NCBI RefSeq assembly: GCF_001949145.1
Contig: NW_019091369.1
Span: 2,689,294 to 2,753,293, forward strand
Length of the DNA: 64,000 bases
Source: Acanthaster planci
Lineage: Eukaryota; Echinodermata; Asteroidea; Valvatida; Acanthasteridae
Direction of reading: 5' to 3'
Part shown: piece after piece, positions 38,550-49,600 of the stretch
Layout: each line of letters opens with the position of its first letter
Numbering within the stretch: the stretch's first letter is position 1
Position numbers and translations under genes: made by a program
Notes under the pieces: generated by a model
Databases searched by the model: none
What the model was told of the DNA's origin: nothing
What the model saw: the letters and a program-made list of their open reading frames with translations, nothing else

Positions 38550-40499
38550 GTATGTGAATGTTCAGTCATTGTGAAATTTTGATGAGGGAAGTATGTGTAA
38601 CTTTCTTTTTTTTTTTTCTCAGTATAAATGACTAAATTGACCCATACTGATGCAATTAGCAGGATTTTCCAGTCCTTTATTTTTTCATAATCGACAGGAC
38701 ATTTAGAATATTCTCGATTTCCTCAAGTAATTTACCCATCCCTGTTGATGAATTTTATTTTCTGCCTGTCACTTCTCTTTCAATATTGACCATGGAGGAC
38801 ATGAACATCCACCGCAAAAAAAGACCTCGAACCTTTGCAGGTTTACGTGAATGTGGTGAACAGACGGGGAAATTTGATGACCCCGTAAATCATATTCCAG
38901 GCATCAGTCCATCTGGTGAAGTGTTATGTTTGGTGTTAGCATGATAATGCCTATGAGGAAGTAATTTGTAACACATGCTTATTACGTTGTTTTTCTTTGT
39001 TCACAATTTTTTTCTATCCTGGGTCTTGATTACATGGAACCTGTCAAACAATACCAGAATTTAGTTTCATATATTTTCTAGAGACAGAAGAGCCGAGCAA
39101 CACTGGTCAGTGATCGCATATCAATATTTGTGTCAAAGAAGAAGTGGAAATACTTCTTTGATCAAATGTTCCCTTGGTCCCAGTTTTCCTTATCTGTTCT
39201 TAAAAATCTGTTCTTAAAAATTCTTAAAAATTCACAAAATTTATTGCAATTTTGATGTGTTTCAAGGAGGACGAAAAGATTATAGTTGGCACATATTGTG
39301 CTGCCGGTAAGTTTGATTTGCAGACAATTTCCAAAGCTAATTCGTGAGTTTTCCCTCAAAGAACCTTGATCTTGAAAGTAGTCAATTTGTGATCATTGAC
39401 ATTAATTTCTAAGTTGAGGGCTGTTCATTTAATGACTTTGTCTCCTAGTAGGTCTTGTTGATTGTGGGTAACACTAAAACTGTGCCCTAGACTTGTTACA
39501 AAGAGTGGACTTTGCCTGCTTTGAATGGTCAATTCTACTCATTCATTTGGGAAAGGATTTTTAAGGTAGTGGTTGATGAATCAAATCAGTTATTCAGTCC
39601 TTTTTCCATCCATTTCAAGCTCCTCACACTGTTATGAATAACAGGTCTCTGTGTCTCCATGGAGTCCACATTGTTTTTTCTTATCAGTTTCCCATTATTT
39701 GTTTGCATTGTAAACTTATGGAGCACTTTGGAACCTCCTTCACCAAAGTTCTCTGTCCTGCCCACCCCCCCGTCCATATCCTGTCCTGCGTTTATCTGGT
39801 GATCGCAGCCTAAGCCACAGCATTGCCTTGCAGTGCCGGGCCAAGTGTGTGTACGTGTCCATGGTTCCCTTGTTCAGTAGTTATTTTTTTTCACTGATCT
39901 TCCCTGGTATTCCTACACAGTCGACCACGTTCCGGCAGCACGGTGTCAGGAAGCCAGTGTGGTGGTTTCCTGCACACCGAGGCCAGGCCGTGTCATTGTC
40001 GCCGTCTCCCCGGACTTTCTCCCTAAAGCCAGGGTTTTGCTATCTGGGCTGGCTTCCCCCTTGAGGAAATCCTTGTTTGTACGCCAGACACACTTGGAGT
40101 GAAGCTGCTGCAGTGTCCTCGCTTTCGTTTCGTGCAGTGGGCACTTAACAACACCTGAGCCAATAGCAGTTTCACATGTTCGGCGTGCTACTTGTCAGCT
40201 TATGCGTTATGTACAGGATGCACGTGTACAAGTGGTGTTCCATCCACTGGTTTTTCACATGTCAGCCATTTTTCATTCGTGTTTGAGAACTTAGGCGTAC
40301 CCTCACTGGTGAACACCCAATAGTTACCGACCTCAGCATTTAATAACCAATCACATCCCCTCATTAGATGGGCATCATCATCTGCACCACCCTCGTCAGC
40401 CATTCAGCAATGACTTTGGTCCCACCGACCACTTTCGCATCGTAAACAAGGCCAGCGTGCGTAAGCGATTCCGATTGGTTAGTCTGCCCCCTTCTCAAG
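38550..40499 (+). other. Upstream flank or intron before TIAM coding exon 1
   Basis: Mostly AT-rich. A GC-richer block at about 39921-40080 follows a CTACACAG acceptor-like site and stays open for about 45 codons, but it has no recognisable domain and no clear donor, so it is not called as an exon. Confidence 0.5.
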
Positions 40500-40660
40500 A
40501 TGGCCGCCGACGGCAAACACAAACCCAAGGTGTGGAATAAGCTGCGAGACGCCGTCAATCGCAACGGCCTGATGAGGCGTATCAGCATCCGCAAGAGCAG
40601 TCGCGTCAGGAGGTACGGGGAAGAAGACGAAGAGAACGCAGACAACGTCAACGACTACCT
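40500..40660 (+). CDS. TIAM1: TIAM coding exon 1 (basic N-terminus)
   Basis: The exon has 53 codons plus two bases, ending TAC-CT at donor GTGAGT. The peptide starts [19 protein letters not shown], then has the arginine-rich [13 protein letters not shown], and ends acidic ([13 protein letters not shown]). The basic stretch could bind membranes, and RRIS fits a basophilic kinase site. The start context is CTTCTCAAGATGGCC; the pyrimidine-rich sequence before it could also be a splice acceptor, so an upstream 5' exon may join here. The exon is shorter than 60 codons and easily missed. Confidence 0.8.
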
Positions 40661-43600
40661 GTGAGTCGTACAATAAAAAAATTACAACGGAATGCTCATA
40701 CATTTCATCGTACCTCTACTAACATCATGTGGCCATGCTCCATCGCTCCATCATGTAGTATGACTAGTTAACAGTTATATGTCGTTGTACCTTTACTGTG
40801 GGTCTTATTGCCTCTGTGCACAGGCAGAAGAGGGTGCTGTTTCCTTTATTAACATCATTACCTACAATGTACTCATACGTGTTGACACTTTACATATTAA
40901 AGTGAGGCAAACCAGGGAAGCAGAGTTTGCCCGCAACAGAATGAGGCTGGCGCCAGTTCTTTCAGCGTATTCTAAATTTCACCAAGTTGGGGCTGGGAAC
41001 AAGCCTACTTGCTCGTGTACATGTAGAAGTGATTATTCATTAGCCTCAATCATTTGGAGGCACATGTACACTACACTAATGCTTTGTGGTTTCAGTCATT
41101 CTGAGCATGTTTGTGCACAGAGGTAGTGATTGACAAAAAGTTGTTGAAACAAGTGTTCACTGGCTGCAGACAACCAGGGTCCACTAACAGATGCTTAGCA
41201 GATTTGTGTGCTGAGTAGAAATGGGCAGAGAACCAGTTGCAGGTATATACACCTTGCATGACTCTTTTAGCTGGTAATGCGTCCTCTGTGCTTACCAGAT
41301 GTCTCAACCAAATCGGCCTTTCTTCTTATCTGAGTCTACTGTGCTCTCCATGCACAAATTTCCAAGTTTGATGTCCACCAGACAAGCCAGAGATTAAGAC
41401 TCTGGAAGGAATGAAGAAATCAGGGTTTACTGTAAAGGTAGACGTTAATAAATATGCATACTAATCCATCCACATCTCATTGCTCGTGTTCATGCATGCA
41501 TTGATTTCTGTTGTCAAAAATGTAAGTTTTGTTAGGGCTGTGCCAAATATCTGAATATTCAATCAGTTTTTGAATATTCAAATATTAGTTTCTAAATTTG
41601 AATATTTGAATGCAAAATTCATGAAAAGGAAGGGAGAATTTTCTTAAGTTTTAAATGAGAAAAACCGCACCATGATGGCTTGTTTCGAGCAGATTCAAAT
41701 GATAAGTGACAAAATATTATATCTTACAGTCATTTAAAAAGTAAATCAATCATTTAAAAATTTAAAAGGAATAAATTGTCAACAGGGTTAGAAGTATTGT
41801 TCGTCTGTTAAATCTTGCAAAATCGTGGCTTGAGATACCCCTAGATGTGAGAAGCTGTTACTGTGATTATAATGTACTATTGTGCGCATTATTGCAAGTG
41901 ATTTTGTACATGGTTTGTTCATCAACAATCTGCCAGTCAGTACGACCGAATATTCAGATATTTGAAGGTCGAATATTCGAATAATGAATTATTTGAATTG
42001 ACTCAGCCCTAAGTTTTGTTCTTATACCTTCACATCGCACCATATTAGCTGACTGAGTTTTCCGGGTTTGTTCTTAAAAGGTCAAGTGTGAGTTAACAGC
42101 ACATGACTGTTCAGTGTTGTCAACATAACGATATTGTAACTGTCAGCAACAAGTCATTATGGGATAGAGGAGGACACCAGGAGTGAGTCATTTCATGTAC
42201 CATGTACATGTAGTCAAAACTGGAAAGAAAAGCCTGAAAAAAGTAGTATATCCAATCTATTTGAGGCCAAAATCTAATCTATTTGAGGCCAAAATTTAAT
42301 CTATTTGAGGCCAAAATCTAATCTATTTGAGGCCAAAATCATGACAGCACAGTGCAAAATACTGGTAGTTCCTAACAGAGGTTGATTTTTTTTATTGGTT
42401 TAAGAAATAACAGGGTCTTTTGTGAGTACTTGTACTTGGGGCTTACTCGCAGGGTTTGCTTGTATTAAACTTTCTTTTTTCTTGCAAACTGCTTTTATAT
42501 TGCAGGCGTAGCCATCCTCCAGTTCAGACGATGTAAATAAACTTTTGGTTTGCTCTTTGTTGTGAAATTTGTTTGAGGTTTGTTTAAGAATTTGTCATGA
42601 GCCTTTAGCGCGTGATTGTGTAATGTGTTTGGGGTTTTAATATTCCTGATAGTGTGTTGTCTTGTTGGATTGATGCATGCAGTTGTTCAGACATTGCAGA
42701 ACTTTTTGCCCTTGTGAAATATTTTGCAATTTTTACCATTTTGGGGCGGGATTTGGTTGCATTGTGTGGTTTGTTTGTTTTCTTTAAGTTCACCATGTCA
42801 ACCTGCACCTGCCTCCACCTGCCTCCACCGTTTATTTTCAACCTTGACTGTTTGTTTGTTGTTGTGTTTTTGTTTTTTCCTGCCTCACTAACCATTGTTC
42901 CTCATGAAACAATCATATTTTCACGTTCATCATAACATCATGATCGGCTCGAACATCTGTGTTGCACCCTGCCTAAACTTGATTAACCAATCAGTCATCG
43001 CCATTTCCCCACTGACGATCAGAGCTGGCCAAGGACAGTGTAGGCTCATTTTGTTTTTCATCCATGGTAACAATGACCCGCTAATTGCAGGTACAGGAGC
43101 AGATTTCCTGTCCATTTCTGTGGCTATCATATTTCACGTTTGACCACAGTGCATGAAGTATTGTTACGGGAAAGATTGCAGTGGACTTCCCTGCTTGAAA
43201 TGTTTGTGTATGTTTGTATGCTGTTTGAATTGTCAAAGATGTGCCACTAACATGAACTGTGTGTTGTAAAATACAAACATGCATGTGCAGTTAGTGTTAA
43301 AGTGTTTTGCCATGGTAACACACAGTTGATGGTAAGTGTTTTGAATGCGTTCCAGTTGTCTTAAATAATTGTGCCTACTGTAGTCTTGCAAATGTGTAAT
43401 TTTGTTTTTAAGGTTTCAGGGCGGGAGTTTCTGGGGGCAGAGAGCTACATGTACTTTAGTAGTAAGAAAATAAACAGCACTCTCCTTTTGATGAAGAAAA
43501 AGAAATATAACTTTCAAAATGAAACCCTCTTCGTGTCTGTTTCAAACACGTAAAGCTTTTGAACGTGTGACCATGAAAAGGTTATTAACCTTCTTTCGTA

Positions 43601-46600
43601 AATTTGCCAAGCCTACATAACCAAGACAGTGAAATTTAAAGTTTTTACACAGACCCAAAAGGAAAACAGAATTACCTAAACATTGCCTTGAATCAAAAAG
43701 TTGACATTTTGGAAAGAAAAAAATTCACTGTGTAAAGGATAAGTTTGATAATTAGAACGGTTGTACCCTTTGATCTTGTTCATTGAGTGTTTGTAGTCAT
43801 TGATGTGTGTGTTTGTCACCTTTGCAACAACTGAGGAGGTTGCATAACTCATTAACCTCAAGGCTGTGTTACTCAACTACTATGATGACTCAATCCTGGC
43901 CCCAAACAAAGAATGGACAACATCAGAAAACAATTTCCCGTCAAAAACATTTGCGTGCCCAGTGGGCTTTATTCACGTACATGTGCACGGCTTCCAATTG
44001 ACTGTGGTCACTCATCGGTAAATCTGAAAAAGTGCATTCTTTTGTGGTTTTCACTAACTTTTCTTGACCAGATTCACAATTGGATAGTCTGGGAACACCT
44101 CCTTTTCCTGATATTTTTGAAATATTTTTGGAGTCCTACTGCAAATGCTGCATAGCGAGTAGAGCACATTCAACAAGTCGTGGGAAAAAGTCTGTTGGGA
44201 ACCGGTCGCAAGGATTGTCTTTTTATTGGCATTCTTGCCAGTGATCCAATTTGGCCCTGTAAAATTGATTGGGTATGATTAGGGTATTTGTAGGTTTGTT
44301 GGAGTTGTCCCCTGACCGGTGTCCATGAAGCCAATTCAAGCCAAAGCAGGCCATGCTGTGGGGGTGACAGGAACCGACTAACTTCCGATTGCCTCTTGCA
44401 GCCTCTTGGCCCAAGTCTACAGTCTCTTCATTGACGGGGAGCAGCAACGTTGGGAGAAGATCGTCGATGAGGTAGTTCGCATCAGTGTCACCCTAGAGCA
44501 GGAGTCTCCAAAATACATCTATCACATCACGACAGTTGATGCTGATCTCCAAGGCGTCTTGGATGCTTACATTTGTGTTCCAGGTGGGTATCCTACTATT
44601 TTCCTTTTCGATTTTTCAAATTTTTTTTCGGAGGCAAGTGTCCCTCTGCCTTGCCCTCCCCCCTCGCTACATCAATGGTTGGTGATGACACTGAGCCATC
44701 GGCAGGTGACCTTTGCCCTTTGCGTGATAAATTTTAGTGTGTGAGCCCTGTGAGGTGCTGCAGGATGGCGAGCGGTGAATTCATGGGAATGATTTTGACA
44801 CCATGCCTGACATTATTCCAAACTTGCAACTTGCTGAATACGAAGTTGATGAATGTGGTGTCCTTAGTGCAGCTATGGACAAGGGGCTCGAGTGCCCCCT
44901 CGCTGGCCAGAAAGAGATTAGACTGACATTGCAATGTGATCAGTGATGTGTTGTGTGGCATTTCACTTGCACACCCCCAATGGGTTGGCACACTATCGGA
45001 GCAAGTACTTGATGTCGCACAAGTGGACACAAAAGCATGTCCCTCGTATCGGCCCCCAAGGGATATCGTTGCTTGGTAAAAAGGCATGTTTCCATTGATC
45101 CTCCTATTCCATTTCATGACTCGAAGGACTCTTGCGTTACTGCATCAGATGTTCATTAGCACAGCTGTTTAAGGAGAAAGCTGTGACATGGGTGTCTCAA
45201 TTGTTGGAACCAAAATGGTGGATTATGCATCAGTGTACATCTTCGGTTTCACCACGAAGTGACATGTTGTGGATAGCTGCTGCACCACGAAGTGATGTCT
45301 CGTGTGTACAAAGTCTATGGACGGTATGTCACTTTGTGGTGGACCCTACGATGTGAACAACTAGCACACAATAGCTGCATGCTGTATTGTACATATGACC
45401 AGCCATTTTGGTTCCAAAGTCTTAAGTTGGCCGTACTCGCTTTTTACACATTTACAGCTCTGGTCATTAGGTCTGACAATTACCTACTCAGGATTGCCGT
45501 CATATTCAGATTTGGATAGTTGTGGAACCTAAGCACCTGTTACCATTCGTTTCCTGCAGTCAGGAGGCATTGTGCTCATTCAGGGCATCATTGATAAAAG
45601 TCATCATCAGCCAGTTGGACTTGGAATTTAAAAGAAGAAATTCCTTCAGCAATTTGAATTGAAAGTGACTGTACATGTATGACTGCCATGATTGTACCAT
45701 TGTTTGACGGTTACCACAATGTGTTTGCCGTGGCTGTTATTCTTTCCATTCGGAGTTTGTTTCATTTGTTGTGTTTTGCTGTTTAAACAGGATTTCAGAA
45801 CACTCATGCACTTCCTCGTCGATTGTTCTGATAAAGTTCACACAGACAAAAAGACAATTTTTTTGTCCATGGAAATTTGTTTTAGAAGCCAGACAGGCCA
45901 ATTGGGACTTAAATGGAAAAGAAGCTAGAAGGATATGACGTTATGTGTGAACTTGCAACAGGACTGTTTTAATTACATATGTTTTTTCTAATGTTGGCCC
46001 AAACTGTGTCTTTGATTGACTAACGAATCTTTAATTGACTGCCACCGAGTCATGAATCTAGGACAAACAAACTTTCCTCTGATTGGCTAAAAGCAATGAC
46101 ATTCTTAACCAGCACTGTGAAGTTTCCAATCAAACCGATGCTTATATGAACATGTAGCTCTGTCTGGGATATTTGATGCTTTGTAATTGGATGAAACTGA
46201 TTACATTCCCAATTGGCTCTGCAGATGATTTGTCCAATCAAACCATGTCTTGGATGCCTGACTCCATCAGGGATATTTGCTGTCAAACTTCCTCCTACCC
46301 TGGATCCTTGTATTCTGAACTCAGCAGGAAACCTTGGGAATCCTTTATAAACAAACTCAGCATTCCTGTCTTGGCACTTTGATCATCCCTGTCTCGGGCA
46401 TAAGGAACGGCATAGCCAGTACCACCGTTTAGCCTTGTCTCCTCAAGGCTGGAGGTGGCTGGATATCTGTGAATTTCTGGGCAGACATCACCCAAAACAT
46501 CTAGAGGTGAATTTTGTGTTCCTGACTTACGAAGGCCTAACTTCGTAGTGTGAATAATTCGACTGGAATGTAGCTTGCAGACGACTTTTGAACAGCTTGG

Positions 46601-49600
46601 TGGTCAAGTACGTGCAGCACCTACCAGAAACTTCAAGTGAATTCTGTTTTCACTGGGACTCCACACTGCTTGTGCATAATCAAAACCCATACTGGAAACC
46701 AAAATCTAACATTCCTTTACAAAGCACCTCTCCATTCCCAACAGTTTCTTGCATGGACAACAATCGTTCAGAATGAACACAGTAATCTTAGATGCCATGC
46801 CAATGCAGATCATTCTCTACCATTCGGATTAACTTTTAACTGCTAAAAATAAGTGCTGTTATTAAGCCGTTTTCCCAAGTAACAGTGAATTTCTGTGTTA
46901 ATTTTGTCATCACTTCCTCTTCAGCCTTTACCATTTTCCCACGATCCTTAGCAGCCAACTATTGCCACGTTTGTTTGACTGTCTTAAAACAATGTGTAGG
47001 GTTTCCTGTGATCACAGCACCGTGTAATCTGTGTGATATTTGTCGGTCATCAGGGGCCCAGTTGGTGAGGTGCACCTCCAGCTTCGTCCAGTGGAAGGAC
47101 TCAGAGCAGGGCGGTGCCTGGGGGCTCAACTTCATCTCGGACGAGGCAGCCGACAAGTTCATCTCCCTCTGCTCGGTGAGTGCCTACCATTTCCTTGCAT
47201 TTCATTCCTTGGGGATACCAAGACTCCCAACTGTTGGCCTATTCCCCATCTTAACTTCAGGACTCATTTTTTTTTTTAATTTAGTCTGGTTTGCTAACAC
47301 ACTGAATGAAAGTAGTGCCGACAAGACTGCTGTTTACTCTCTGTGTGATTTCAAAAATATGTGTGGGTATAAAGCTGTGTCAAAATGTGCTGTGTGTTGT
47401 AGTGTTTTCGAAGACAACAGGTCAAGCACCCAGTGGGTTTCACCAGAGCAGACAGTGTAATTGTTATATAAAGCAAAGTACAAAGTAACTGTCCATCTTG
47501 TTTTCTCTGTTTTGATTCCAATTTCAAGATGGTCTGATCATTGGAAATCAGAGACAAGTTGGGTCAAAAAATGTCAAATTTGACAAGCAAATTGTTTACC
47601 AGTAACAACAGCGTTATGTGTGTAACTTAAAAAATGTCCCCAATCCCTGAGACAATTCAGAGGGAGAAACATGATTCTCCTAAACCTTCAACAATTGTCT
47701 GTATGTAAGATTGGTACAGGTTGCTCAGTAACAATGCCACACTAATGGGGAAGTTGGCATTTTTCTCAATCAGCCTGTGACAGTAACGAGGGACTGTCCC
47801 TGATGTTTCCCCCCCTCCCCCAGCATATCAGATACATCCGAGTTTAGACAGAGATCACCCAGCGATAAGATTGCCTGACGTAAAGACCTGTAAAGAATAA
47901 TATCGACCTCTCTTGACAAGGAAGAGCTTTTCACTTTAAAACAAAAAGTATGTGTACAACGATCTGTGTCAACCTGGTTGTTATTATTTTTTTATGAATG
48001 AAGTTCTTGCGTTTCCATTGTACTTGTATGGGTGCATGTGTATTTTATATTACGCACATGTATTTCAAAAGCATGTTCGTATCAATGGGATAGTTTTGCG
48101 CTGTTTGTTTAAAAGTTCTTCAGTAGGTTCTGTGATGGCATTTCGAAAATATTCAATTATAAGGGTGCAGCATTGAGTTTAATAACCACACCCCCTTCCT
48201 CTCCAGAAAGGGGGTCAAAGCTGATGGGGCTTACGCCCAATTCTCGCCCGGCACACCTTTGCACCGTTGGTCAGAGAGAGGGGTACATACGAATCTTTAA
48301 GTTTAAAGTGCCCAAGCTAAGGTCACAGCAGTGTACCTTAACAAGGTGCTGTTAGCCATTAAAATGCAATTGTGATCAACACAACGACATGGTCTTTTGT
48401 TCAGTTCACAAGTGGCTGTGATTGGGGAAGGTCAACCAGGGAGAACATGAAGATCCATAGACTTTCTCCTGCCCCATCCCACATATTTTGGAGGTGAGGG
48501 GCAGGGCTAAAATTTGTTCCCTTTCATTTCCCAGGCCTCATTCCAACAAAATTTCTACCATTCTTTCTTCCTCTTTTCCACTCCCCTCTCTCTTTACTAA
48601 GATGTGAATAATACTGTTCAACCACCTCTTCTGTTTTCTTTCTTGTTAAGAAAGAGAATTCTTTGAATAGACACTTTATTGCCCAAACCAAATTCTGATG
48701 AGTATACATGTTTTTAAACATTTTCATCCAGTACTTATAGTTGTTCAGAATTAATAAAGCTATCTCGTTGGTTTTTTTTTTATTTCCTGTACCACTTTCT
48801 CAACCAGACAAGCATATCATGCTAACATCCTCCTAATATTAAAATTGGTATTTGACTTGACTTTCTAAAAATTATTTTTTGCCATTATGAGACCTTGCAC
48901 CTTCTCAGGTCAGTGCCTCTACTTATTACTTTCCTTGGGGACAGTTCAGAGAAAGAACTCTTATTGAACTTGGTGGAAAAACACGAGGGTAGGCCACACA
49001 TCTCAATTCTTCCGGCCTTTTGGAAAATAAATAGGAAGTGGTGTCGTCATTCTGTGGCTGTTAGGCCCACCGATCTTGCATGTTAAGGTGAGAGAAGTAA
49101 AATGCCTCACGTACAGGAAGGCTGGGTCCGGCAGTGGAATACTGAATGGTCAGAGGAACCAAACCTGCAGTCAGAAAGGCCGGCGTTCTTGAACTTTTTG
49201 CGACGTAATTTCCCCTACCAGTGCACTTTTGTCAGTGGCCTGTTCAACAGAGGATAGAAGATTCTTGTGGAAAGCCATTCAATACTTGTCGTTTTTGTGA
49301 ATGGATCATTTCTCTGCCGAGGGCATCTCTTTCCAAATGGTGAGCTTTTACGTTGGATTTTTTTGTTTGGATGTGCATTTGACTGAAATCACAGTTGGCA
49401 AGTGTCACTTGGTGTGAGCGGTATCTTTCTGGTTTTGTACGTGTACTTTGTACCCCTGATTGACTCATTTGCTTAAAAACTTCACAGCAGTCTATTTTTA
49501 GGCTTGAAGTCAGAAGAAAACTGTCTCTGTGGCCGAGCGGAAAAATTGTCCATTTGGAGAATTGTCATTCTGTCGTTTTGGAACTGCTCCAGTTGTTCAC

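Larger units (their letters stand above)
40661..44401 (+). other. TIAM1: TIAM intron 1
   Basis: The 3.7-kb intron contains repeat copy 41191-41297, the terminal-inverted-repeat element 41534-42010, the minisatellite 42254-42341 and a possible alternative last exon at 42507-42536. Confidence 0.8.

Noticed and set aside
39921-40080. GC-rich block with an open frame upstream of TIAM
   Set aside because: An acceptor-like site exists but there is no clear donor and no domain. Left as a possible UTR only.
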